DNA from: Candidatus Dojkabacteria bacterium
Lineage (GTDB): Bacteria; Patescibacteriota; Dojkabacteria; B142; WJKM01
Direction of reading: 5' to 3'
Assembly: GCA_014729085.1 (NCBI GenBank)
Contig: WJKM01000014.1
Coordinates: forward strand, 1 to 60,731
DNA: 60,731 nt
In this document: piece after piece, positions 36,395 to 44,127 of the stretch
Position numbering within the stretch: position 1 is the stretch's first letter
Layout of the letters: the number at the start of each line of letters is the position of its first letter
Made by a program: the position numbers and the translations under genes
Notes under the pieces: generated by a model
Database searches by the model: none
What the model was told of the DNA's origin: nothing
Seen by the model: only the letters and a program-made list of their open reading frames with translations

Positions 36395-36634
36395 TTATAT
36401 TAGTTGATTATATGGTAATAAAGCCATATATCTAGCTCTTTTAATAGCTTTGGAAAGCTTTCGCTGGCATCTGTGAGAAACTCCAGTTCTAGAGCTTGGT
36501 ATTATCCTTCCTCTGGTTGTAATATATTTCTTTAAAGTATGCACATCTTTATAATCAATCCTTGAAGGATCATTATTAAATGGACAACTTAAATTCTTTA
36601 CAACTCTACGTCTTCTTTTTCTCTTTTTTCCCAT
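36395..36634 (-). CDS. rpsR: 30S ribosomal protein S18
   Basis: A 79-residue basic protein starting at the ATG at 36634 ([10 protein letters not shown]); the ATG four codons upstream is less likely. The S18 block [22 protein letters not shown]-like (about 30-52), then [26 protein letters not shown], is complete. It is third in the classical rpsF-ssb-rpsR operon. S18 binds S6 on the 30S platform, close to S21 and the 3' end of 16S rRNA. Confidence 0.95.
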   Translation of the reverse strand: MGKKRKRRRRVVKNLSCPFNNDPSRIDYKDVHTLKKYITTRGRIIPSSRTGVSHRCQRKLSKAIKRARYMALLPYNQLI

Positions 36635-36655
36635 AATATAAATCAAAAAATATAA

Positions 36656-37129
36656 CTAAAATAATTCGTCTGCCTCTTCTTTAACACTACTTGAAACCTC
36701 CTCCTCTTCATCCTCGTCCACCGGTTCATCATCTTCATCTGTATCTTCCTCCCCTAGCTTAAATGCCTCATCGATTCCAATACCCTGCTTATCCTTTGAA
36801 TCAAGAAGCTTCATGTCGTTAATTTTAATATCTGTCCTATATCTCTTTTTTCCATTATCTTCCCAAACACGAGTTCTAAGCTCGCCTTCCAAATAAACAA
36901 GCATGCTTGTATTTAAAATTTGGGCGCAGATTTCGGCTAGTTTGTTCCATGATACAATATTGTGAAATTCTGCTCTCTCTTTAGGATTGCCGTCTGAATC
37001 CTTCCAAGTAGTATTGGTTGCAACACCAAAAGTACCAACAACCGCTCCATTTGTTGTTTTCTTCAAAACAGGTGGCCTTGTTAGGTTGCCGATAATCATG
37101 ACTTTATTGAGTGATCTTGCTGTAGTCAT
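36656..37129 (-). CDS. ssb: single-stranded DNA-binding protein
   Basis: Product of 157 residues: OB fold at about 5-110 (LNKVMIIGNLTRPPVL; FHNIVSWNKLAEICAQ), then a short acidic tail ending D-E-L-F, the variant here of the conserved acidic tip (usually DDDIPF) that binds partner proteins. The tail is strongly acidic (residues 125-157). It lies between rpsF and rpsR. An AAAGGA directly abuts the ATG, too close to be a working ribosome-binding site. Confidence 0.94.
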   Translation of the reverse strand: MTTARSLNKVMIIGNLTRPPVLKKTTNGAVVGTFGVATNTTWKDSDGNPKERAEFHNIVSWNKLAEICAQILNTSMLVYLEGELRTRVWEDNGKKRYRTDIKINDMKLLDSKDKQGIGIDEAFKLGEEDTDEDDEPVDEDEEEEVSSSVKEEADELF

Positions 37130-37180
37130 TCCTTTAAATTAATATATAAAATAAATTATCCGAATAACAAGTTTATCTTG

Positions 37181-37462
37181 TTAATCTCTCTTAACTCGTA
37201 AAAATCTTAATACCCCATTTATTAAACCAAGTTCACTATCAAACTCCTTAACATTGTCTGTTGGCATTTGCATTTCATATAAAACGTAATAACCTTCATC
37301 ATGTTTCTTAATAGGGTAAGCAAGATGTTTTTTACCCCAGACATCATTTGAAACGATTTCTCCCTGATTTTCTTTTATTAAACCTTCAATTTTGTTTATT
37401 ATTTTGGATTTAATATCCTCAGGTAACAATGGTTTTAAAATAATCATTAATTCGTATTTCAT
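37181..37462 (-). CDS. rpsF: 30S ribosomal protein S6
   Basis: Product of 93 residues from the ATG at 37462 (MKYELMIIL, the family N-terminus); a further ATG lies five codons upstream. GKKHLAYPIKKHDEGYYVLYEM (about 44-65) is the S6 core. It forms a heterodimer with S18, encoded two genes downstream. There is no Shine-Dalgarno sequence. Confidence 0.94.
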   Translation of the reverse strand: MKYELMIILKPLLPEDIKSKIINKIEGLIKENQGEIVSNDVWGKKHLAYPIKKHDEGYYVLYEMQMPTDNVKEFDSELGLINGVLRFLRVKRD

Positions 37463-37549
37463 ATCCAATTTATACAAAGCTAAAATTAATAGAACTTTTA
37501 GATAATACCATAAATACAGGAAAAAATCATCCTTCCAAGGTAATTAAAC

Positions 37550-38617
37550 TTAGTTATGTTTAAAGATAATTATATCGTTTTCTTGGACTGAATATCCTCT
37601 TCCCTCTAATCTAATTTTACCAGCTTCTCTTGCTCCATTCCAACCCCCATTCTCAATAAAATCATCAAGACTGACCACTTCAGCTGCAATAAAATTCTTC
37701 TGGAAGTCAGAATGAATCACACCTGCCGCTACTTCTACAGACACTCCACGTTTTACTGTCCAAGCCCTGACTTCTTTTTCACCCGCGGTATAAAATGAAA
37801 TCAAATTTAATAGTGAATAACACTTTTGAATCAATTTATTAATCCCGCTAGTTTGAAGTCCCAATTCATCAATATAGTCAGACCGCTCATCTGCCGGTAA
37901 TTCAGATAATTCTTGTTCTAACTTAATATTCAAAGTAAGTATTTTTTCCTGTTCAATACCCAAATTATCTATATTATTGTTACTATCATTTGTATTTAAA
38001 AGATAAAGAAAAGGCTTGTCGGTCAATAAAAATAAGGATTTTCTTAAAAGTTGGAAATCCTCTTCCTTAGATTCTGGGAAATTGGTGGCCAATTGACCTT
38101 CACTTAAAAAGGATTCTAACTCTTCCAACCATTTTAAAGTATCTTTATATTCTTGTACTGATAATTTTTGTTGTTTTAAGTTTTCAATTCTTTTATTGAT
38201 TGTTGCTATATCCTTAATAATTAATTCAGTTTCAATCGTTTCTATATCTGAATTAGGATTAATACGACCTTCAACGTGTACAACCTGCGAATCTTGAAAT
38301 TGTCTTATTACATGAACAATAGCTGCAACTTCGCGAATATGAGACAGGAACTGATTTCCAAGACCTGCTCCTTTCGAAGCTCCTTTGACTAAACCGGCTA
38401 TATCTACAAATTCTACAACAGCTGGGACAACGTTAGCAGAGTTAACAATATTATTAATTTTATCTAAGTTATCATCCGGAACTTTAACTATACCCTTATT
38501 GGGTTCAATAGTACAAAATGGATAATTTGAGGAATCAACTGATAAATTAGTTAATGCATTAAATAGTGTGGATTTTCCGACATTCGGAAGACCAATGATT
38601 CCGATTGATATATTCAC
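37550..38617 (-). CDS. ychF: ribosome-binding ATPase YchF
   Basis: Obg-family protein with ATP preference and a ribosome or stress-related role. From a GTG at 38617 the product starts V-N-I-S-I-G-I-I-G, matching the usual YchF N-terminus; an ATG nine codons upstream would add a hydrophobic stretch. The P-loop GLPNVGKST and the DIAGLVKGASKGAGLGN switch region are visible. The coiled coil lies in the middle, and the TGS-like C-terminal domain ends with YSVQENDIIIFKHN. It lies 87 nt upstream of rpsF, possibly in the same operon. Confidence 0.94.
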   Translation of the reverse strand: MNISIGIIGLPNVGKSTLFNALTNLSVDSSNYPFCTIEPNKGIVKVPDDNLDKINNIVNSANVVPAVVEFVDIAGLVKGASKGAGLGNQFLSHIREVAAIVHVIRQFQDSQVVHVEGRINPNSDIETIETELIIKDIATINKRIENLKQQKLSVQEYKDTLKWLEELESFLSEGQLATNFPESKEEDFQLLRKSLFLLTDKPFLYLLNTNDSNNNIDNLGIEQEKILTLNIKLEQELSELPADERSDYIDELGLQTSGINKLIQKCYSLLNLISFYTAGEKEVRAWTVKRGVSVEVAAGVIHSDFQKNFIAAEVVSLDDFIENGGWNGAREAGKIRLEGRGYSVQENDIIIFKHN

Positions 38618-39490
38618 ATACAAAATAATAAAAAATAAATTCAAAAGTTCTAACTATGGTATCAAAATTTGATTCATTTTAAAATAGAAAACGTTTCACG
38701 GCAATACTCAATAATGCTAATAAATAAAAAACAAGAATTTTGGTTGGTGGTTTAGTACAGATCTCATCGGAAAAGAAAACTTAAATTCAATTTTACTTAA
38801 AATCTAAAATTATTTGCATTGGTGGAAAAATTTAAAAAAACATATAAGCTTTAGATTAATTACTAATATAATGAGTATTTTATTTTCAATAATATATTTA
38901 TAGCAATGAAATATATAGTGAAAAACACAAGCTTATAATTTTGATAAGTTTCAGAAATTAAATTGGAAAAATTATAATAATTAACAAAAATACAAATAAA
39001 AAATCTAATATATAAATTTATTAATTACAAAAGACTAAATAAGACGAATAAAAATATAGGAATATTAATAATAGAAAATCTGAGCAAAAGATAAAAGTTT
39101 ACTTACTTATATATACGTATTAGATATAAATCGAAAAAACGTGAATTAATTATTTATTAAATATTAAATATAAGTTTTAAGAATAAATTTAAGAACAATA
39201 ATCACAAGACAGATAAAAGTATAAAACATAAAGGACGAGAGCATGGTGAAAATAGATTAAAACGTAACAAACTTAAAAAAATAGAAATAAATCATTTTGA
39301 AGAAAAAGTATGATATGATAAATTAGAAATATTTACCTAAGGACAACGAGTTAAAACAGTAGTTAATTGTTAAAGTATTATGCACAAAAAAAGCAAAACC
39401 TTTTATAGTAAAGAAAGTTGCAGGAACTAATTTTTCGTTATTCACTAAAAATATACTAATTTGTACGTTAAAATAAATTACACATAGCAT
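38618..39490. other. 870-bp gene-free, extremely AT-rich divergent region
   Basis: The longest gene-free stretch of the window, between divergent ychF and the beta-CASP gene. The plus strand is markedly A-rich over T, with stops in all frames. I see a distant inverted pair TATAAGCTT (38843-38851) / AAGCTTATA (38929-38937), one DnaA-box-type TTATGCACA (39378-39386), and no tRNA, CRISPR or terminator. A non-coding RNA or a decayed gene cannot be excluded. Confidence 0.6.
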
Positions 39491-40855
39491 ATGAATAGTT
39501 TATCAATTAAATTTCTAGGTGCAGCACAAACAGTTACAGGATCCTGTTTTTTGCTTAAATCTAAAGGAAAACAATATATAATTGATTGTGGAATGTTCCA
39601 AGGACCTGATGTATATAAAAGGAACTATTTGGATTTTGACTTTAAACCTTCAGAGATAGACTCTGTATTCATTACACATTCACACCTAGATCATTGTGGC
39701 CTTCTTCCTAAACTTGTAAAGCAGGGTTACGAAGGCAACATATATTGTACGCAGCCTACAACCCCTTTATTAGTCGAAATACTTACTGATTCAGCAAAAG
39801 TACAGAAGAATAACTACAAATACAGAGGTGTCGTTCCCTTGTACGATTCTTCTGATACTCAAAATACCCTAAATAGAGTTAGGTCTACTAAGTTTAACGA
39901 CGCGATAAACATTCATGATATAAATGTAACATTTCGAAAGGCATCACATATTCTAGGTGCCTCCTCAATAGAGATTAGCACAGGATCAGAAAACGTAATT
40001 TTTTCTGGTGATCTTGGAAGACGTGATCCTAGCATTATCGAAGGTTATGATTCAAATTTTTCGAAGGAACAAAATGTTATAATAATGGAATCATTGTACG
40101 GAAACAAAGAACATGAAAACCGAAAGTATGGGGAGGCCCGCTTGTGCAAAATTATCCAACATACCATCGACCGTAACGGTAATGTTATTATACCCGTGTT
40201 TGCTATTCAAAGACATCAAGAAATTATTTCTCTACTTGTAAAATTAATTAAGCAAGGCAAATTGCCTAATTCTGTTCAAATTTTTTCTGACACTCCTTTA
40301 GGACATAACATATTAGACTCATACACTAATAACTCTTTTTATTTTTCGAAAAAATTCAAACGTAACAAAGACCCTTTCGGTTTTTCAATGAAAAATATCA
40401 ACTTTGTTAATTCAATTTCTCAATCAAGAAGATTAAGAAAAAAGAAAGGAGTTATCATATTAGCTGGAAGTGGGATGCTTGAAGGAGGAAGGATCATTAA
40501 TCATATTAGATCCTTTATGAAAGATCCCAAATCTTCTTTTATTATTGTTGGTTTTCAAGCAGAAGGTACACTAGGTCGTGAAATAATTGATGGAGCAACT
40601 TCTATTACTCTTAACAAAAAACAAATCCCAATCAATGCAAAAATTCATGAAATATACTCATTTTCCGCCCATGCTGATAAAAATGATTTGCTTTGGTGGC
40701 TTAAAAGATATGACACATCTAAGATTTCCTCTATATTTTTAGTCCATTCTAAAAAAGAACAAGCTGATGCTTTTAAAAAACTTGCCACCTCAAAACTACA
40801 AATAAAGAGTAACAAATTTACAATACCTTCTATTGGGCAATTACATGAATTGTAA
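39491..40855 (+). CDS. metallo-beta-lactamase/beta-CASP ribonuclease
   Basis: Product of 454 residues. The metal site HSHLDH (63-68), followed by the HILGASSIE and SGDLGR motifs, belongs to the metallo-beta-lactamase domain. The beta-CASP insertion includes IIPVFAIQRHQEII. SFSAHADKNDLLWWL near the C-terminus is the motif 4/RMMBL segment of the CPSF73/YSH1 group. Such enzymes are RNA endo/exonucleases in bacteria and archaea. This type is distinct from RNase J, which lacks this C-terminal segment. It stands alone beside the long AT-rich gap. Confidence 0.9.
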   Translation: MNSLSIKFLGAAQTVTGSCFLLKSKGKQYIIDCGMFQGPDVYKRNYLDFDFKPSEIDSVFITHSHLDHCGLLPKLVKQGYEGNIYCTQPTTPLLVEILTDSAKVQKNNYKYRGVVPLYDSSDTQNTLNRVRSTKFNDAINIHDINVTFRKASHILGASSIEISTGSENVIFSGDLGRRDPSIIEGYDSNFSKEQNVIIMESLYGNKEHENRKYGEARLCKIIQHTIDRNGNVIIPVFAIQRHQEIISLLVKLIKQGKLPNSVQIFSDTPLGHNILDSYTNNSFYFSKKFKRNKDPFGFSMKNINFVNSISQSRRLRKKKGVIILAGSGMLEGGRIINHIRSFMKDPKSSFIIVGFQAEGTLGREIIDGATSITLNKKQIPINAKIHEIYSFSAHADKNDLLWWLKRYDTSKISSIFLVHSKKEQADAFKKLATSKLQIKSNKFTIPSIGQLHEL

Positions 40856-41061
40856 TTTGTTTAGAATGATTTTTCCATAACATATACACTAATTTTCTTC
40901 TTTCTTTAATTAGCCCTTCTTTTTTCTGTCTGCAACATTATCTTTATTCTTTTTTAGAGAATAGAAACCAGTCATTTTTCATAAACCTACTCACCTAACC
41001 CACCTTTTACGAATAATATATCCAGATATTACATCCTTTCCCCCATATATTAAAAAACAAT

Positions 41062-41682
41062 CTACGAAATTTGTTTTCTATCCTCCAGGGCATTCTCTAG
41101 TGTTTTAGAATCTGCATATCCAAGATCTGCTCCCGTAGGTAATCCACGTGCTAGTGACGTAAATGTGACGTTCTTTATGTTCCCCAGCCTTTCTTTAATG
41201 TACGTCAAAGTCGCTTCACCAGCTAAATCTGGCGTTGTAGCAAAAATAATTTCAATATTTTGGTATTTCTCTTTCATTAATTCCTTTATTCTTTTCTCCA
41301 ATTCATCTATTGTCAGGTCTTCAGGACCTATTCCCTCTACAGGTGATAATTTACCACCTAATACATGATACATCCCTTTATATATCCCTATTTCTTCGAA
41401 GGCCGCGGTATCTAATGGATCCTCGACAACTAAAATTTCATTCTTTTCTCTCTCCGGATTCTTACATACACTACACATTTCTTCATCTGAAAAATTACAG
41501 CACACTTCACAGGTTTTAATTTCATTCTTTATTTTTAAAAAAATATTTGCAATCTTGTCCAAATCATCTTTCGGAGTTTTTAAAAAATAATAAGTCAGCT
41601 TTGCTGCCGACTTATTTCCAATACCCGGTAATTTTTTTAATTCGGTTATTAGCTCTATTACAACCTTAGGGAAAATATTCAT
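41062..41682 (-). CDS. recR: recombination mediator RecR
   Basis: Product of 206 residues with an N-terminal helix-hairpin-helix (LKKLPGIGNKSAAKLTYYFL, about 15-34), an intact C4 zinc finger (CEVCCNFSDEEMCSVC, about 58-73), a Toprim domain (ILVVEDPLDTAAFEE, about 83-97) and the GADLGYADSKTLENAL C-terminus. It acts with RecF/RecO in RecA loading. It is the last gene of the dnaX-ybaB-recR operon, a widespread bacterial order. Confidence 0.95.
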   Translation of the reverse strand: MNIFPKVVIELITELKKLPGIGNKSAAKLTYYFLKTPKDDLDKIANIFLKIKNEIKTCEVCCNFSDEEMCSVCKNPEREKNEILVVEDPLDTAAFEEIGIYKGMYHVLGGKLSPVEGIGPEDLTIDELEKRIKELMKEKYQNIEIIFATTPDLAGEATLTYIKERLGNIKNVTFTSLARGLPTGADLGYADSKTLENALEDRKQIS

Positions 41683-41737
41683 ATATTTACCATGAAAAAA
41701 ATGTATTAATTTCTAAAATTAATTTTCCAATTCTTAC

Positions 41738-42040
41738 TTATCCTAACATTCCTTTTAGCTGATCTATGTCCATATCTTTACTCATATCTTTTTGTAATTT
41801 TTTCTGGGCATCTTTAAAAGCTTTCTTTAAACCCTTAATCAAGTATTCTTTTTTCGCGGGATCCAATAATTCATCCTCTATCCCAATTTCCAGAATCTCT
41901 TGAGTCCCATCTATTACTACTTCCACATCTTCATTTTTTGAAAAACCTGAAACACTCATTTTCTTCATTTTCTTTTTCATTTTTCGTGCCTCTTTTTGTA
42001 ATTTATAAAGATCACCCATCTGTCCAAATATATTTGCCAT
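41738..42040 (-). CDS. ybaB: YbaB/EbfC family nucleoid-associated protein
   Basis: A 100-residue small dimeric DNA-binding protein. The N-terminal helix is lysine-rich (LYKLQKEARKMKKKMKKM), followed by V-V-I-D-G-T-Q-E-I-L-E-I strands and a C-terminal helix (LKKAFKDAQKKLQKDM). Its position between dnaX and recR is diagnostic. The C-terminus is rich in methionine and aspartate. Confidence 0.9.
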   Translation of the reverse strand: MANIFGQMGDLYKLQKEARKMKKKMKKMSVSGFSKNEDVEVVIDGTQEILEIGIEDELLDPAKKEYLIKGLKKAFKDAQKKLQKDMSKDMDIDQLKGMLG

Positions 42041-42086
42041 TTTATTTTTTAAATTTAAAATTTAAACTAAATAATTTATTTTTTTC

Positions 42087-43613
42087 TTATACTTCAAAAA
42101 TCTTTTCAACAATTTCCTTATTATTGGATAATGATTCCGAATCCTGATTAAGATTATCTTCCAAACCTATACATAATGTACTATCCACCCTTACTATGTA
42201 CTTCATTTTAAATCCCCAAACCTTATCCATAGCCTTACGAATAATTGTTTTACTCCTTGATTCTTCTAATTTTTTTCTATGAAACTCGAAGGGGACATGA
42301 ATTAAGAGGCCTTCATTAGTTACCTTCATTGGTTTAGATTTTGTCAAGAATGCAGTTAAATGATGATTGTACTGTTTCAATTCAGATAATAATTTGCTCC
42401 ATTTTTCTTTAACTTGGTTTAAGTTTAATCGCATATTTGAATTTTCCACCTCTTCTAGCAAATCACCCTCCTCTCTGCTACTATTTGCAGATTTTTCTTC
42501 CTGTAAAGACTTACGGGGCTTGTCTCTAACCTTCTCTTTTAAGTCTTCTTTGTTTTTCTGAGGCCGACCTAGCTCCTCTACTTTCTTCTCGTTCTCATCT
42601 TCACTATTTATTTTTGTATTTCCCTGGTCCTTATGCATCAAATTTAACAGAGCTAATTCAAAGGGTAATTCGGGAATAATAGCTGTCTTAATGTTATTGT
42701 CAGCCTCTGATAATTCACGTATTATCCTAGATAATTGTTTAATACTCCAATCATCTCTTCTTTTCTCAACTATGTCAAAAAGTATATTTCGTATCTGCTC
42801 AAGGATTTGATATGAAAATAAAGTTAAAGGAATTCCTTTGATACTCACCTTATGCAATACATCCAATGATTTTGACAAATCTGACTCTTTTAGGGCCTTA
42901 ATAAAACACTCAACAAGTTCGAAATCTGCAAATCCCAAAATTGCCTCTACATCTTCTCTTTTAATACTTTTCTTCGATACCCCCTTTACAACTTTATCCA
43001 AAATACTTTCAGCATCTCTGTAACTACCTTTACCTTGTCTAATAACTATTTTCAACGCATCTTCTTCAAATGAAATTCCCTCTTGGTTCAAAATGAATAG
43101 AAGTTTCTTTTCTATTTCATTATTAGTTGCCAAACGAAAATCAAATCGCATAACTCTTGACAATATAGTCATCGGAACCTTATGTGGTTCAGTGGTTGCT
43201 AGAATAAAAATCACATGTTCTGGAGGTTCTTCCAAAGTTTTGAGCAAGGCATTAAAAGCTTCTTTTGTTAACATGTGTACTTCATCAATTATGTACACTT
43301 TATACTTAACCCCTACTGGAACAAAATTAACTCTTTCTCGTAATTCCCTAATCTCATCTATTCCACGATTGGATGCTGCATCGATTTCAATTATATTCAT
43401 ATTTGATTCCACATCTCCTTTAAGACCATTAGCTTCCTTAGCAAACAATCTTGCTACAGTTGTCTTTCCTGTCCCCCTAGGACCTGCAAATAAGTATGCA
43501 TGCGATACATCCTCCCTTTTTAATTGCTCAGTGAGTACTGACTTAATATTCTGAAGTCCAAATAAATCTTCAAAACTACTAGGTCTATATTTTCTATAAA
43601 ATACTTGAGACAT
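42087..43613 (-). CDS. dnaX: DNA polymerase III subunit gamma/tau, lacking the zinc module
   Basis: Clamp-loader ATPase of 508 residues. The N-terminus FYRKYRPSSFEDLFG, Walker A GPRGTGKTT (44-52), DEVH box (110-113) and sensor I ILATTEPHKVP are clear. Between Walker A and the EIDAAS motif, where most DnaX proteins have a four-cysteine zinc module of about 30 residues, only about 15 cysteine-free residues remain. The region after about 340 is a charged linker followed by a C-terminal tau-like domain. A delta'-like subunit is at 23518-24234. Confidence 0.94.
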   Translation of the reverse strand: MSQVFYRKYRPSSFEDLFGLQNIKSVLTEQLKREDVSHAYLFAGPRGTGKTTVARLFAKEANGLKGDVESNMNIIEIDAASNRGIDEIRELRERVNFVPVGVKYKVYIIDEVHMLTKEAFNALLKTLEEPPEHVIFILATTEPHKVPMTILSRVMRFDFRLATNNEIEKKLLFILNQEGISFEEDALKIVIRQGKGSYRDAESILDKVVKGVSKKSIKREDVEAILGFADFELVECFIKALKESDLSKSLDVLHKVSIKGIPLTLFSYQILEQIRNILFDIVEKRRDDWSIKQLSRIIRELSEADNNIKTAIIPELPFELALLNLMHKDQGNTKINSEDENEKKVEELGRPQKNKEDLKEKVRDKPRKSLQEEKSANSSREEGDLLEEVENSNMRLNLNQVKEKWSKLLSELKQYNHHLTAFLTKSKPMKVTNEGLLIHVPFEFHRKKLEESRSKTIIRKAMDKVWGFKMKYIVRVDSTLCIGLEDNLNQDSESLSNNKEIVEKIFEV

Positions 43614-43758
43614 CTAATTAAATAATCTGATTCTGAGTAAAATTTAAAGATCCATATCAATCAAGGTTTTATATATAATTCAATACATACTCAAAAGTTA
43701 CCATGGATACTATATTATATTATCATGAAAAATTGGATTTGAAACTGAAAAAAACAAG

Positions 43759-43786
43759 AAACCCTTGAGAGTTTTCTCAAGGGTTT
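43759..43786 (-). terminator. intrinsic terminator after rpsU
   Basis: A perfect 12-bp stem AAACCCTTGAGA (43759-43770) / TCTCAAGGGTTT (43775-43786) with loop GTTT, 20 nt after the rpsU stop. A T-rich stretch follows on the minus strand. Confidence 0.88.
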
Positions 43787-43805
43787 TGTTTAATTCACAT
43801 TTATA

Positions 43806-44033
43806 TTAGAAAGTTCTTCTTAATATTCCTTTTCGTCTAATTTTTCTTCTATGTGCCCTTCTCTTTTTTTTAGTTTTTTTCCATAGCTTTTTTTTATTGT
43901 GTTTTTTCTCAGCTTCTTTAATGTAATATTGTGTTTTTCGTATTACATTAGGAATATCTTCTCTAATTGCTTCCCTCCATAGAAGCTTTAACGCCTGATC
44001 TATAGGCATTCCATCTGGTACTACTACTGACAT
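43806..44033 (-). CDS. rpsU: 30S ribosomal protein S21
   Basis: A 75-residue, very basic protein starting MSVVVPDGMPIDQALKLL, followed by the family WREAIREDIPNVIRKTQYYIK core and an arginine/lysine-rich tail ending G-I-L-R-R-T-F. S21 sits on the 30S platform beside S18 and S6, near the anti-Shine-Dalgarno sequence of 16S rRNA. It is the only gene in the window with a full Shine-Dalgarno sequence. It lies between rseP and dnaX and ends in its own terminator. Confidence 0.93.
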   Translation of the reverse strand: MSVVVPDGMPIDQALKLLWREAIREDIPNVIRKTQYYIKEAEKKHNKKKLWKKTKKKRRAHRRKIRRKGILRRTF

Positions 44034-44037
44034 TATT

Positions 44038-44048
44038 TCACCTCCTTT
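44038..44048 (-). promoter_or_regulatory. full-length Shine-Dalgarno sequence of rpsU
   Basis: On the minus strand AAAGGAGGTGA, with GGAGG ending 7 nt before the ATG. This is an 8-9-base complement to the usual 16S 3' end. The other genes of the window have no comparable site, so its presence at the gene for S21 is unlikely to be accidental. Confidence 0.9.
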
Positions 44049-44074
44049 AAAGAATTGTAACTTAAATGAAAAGA

Positions 44075-44080
44075 ATTATA
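44075..44080 (-). promoter_or_regulatory. -10 element for rpsU
   Basis: TATAAT on the minus strand, 42 nt upstream of the rpsU ATG. No good -35 sequence is visible at the proper distance, so this is a tentative call. Confidence 0.4.
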
Positions 44081-44127
44081 CTATAAAAATCGAATTTTAA
44101 CTACCTTAAATGTATTTTCCCAGCTCT

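Noticed and set aside
39378-39386. TTATGCACA in the long AT-rich gap as part of an origin
   Set aside because: Only one clear box; no cluster and no origin-linked genes.
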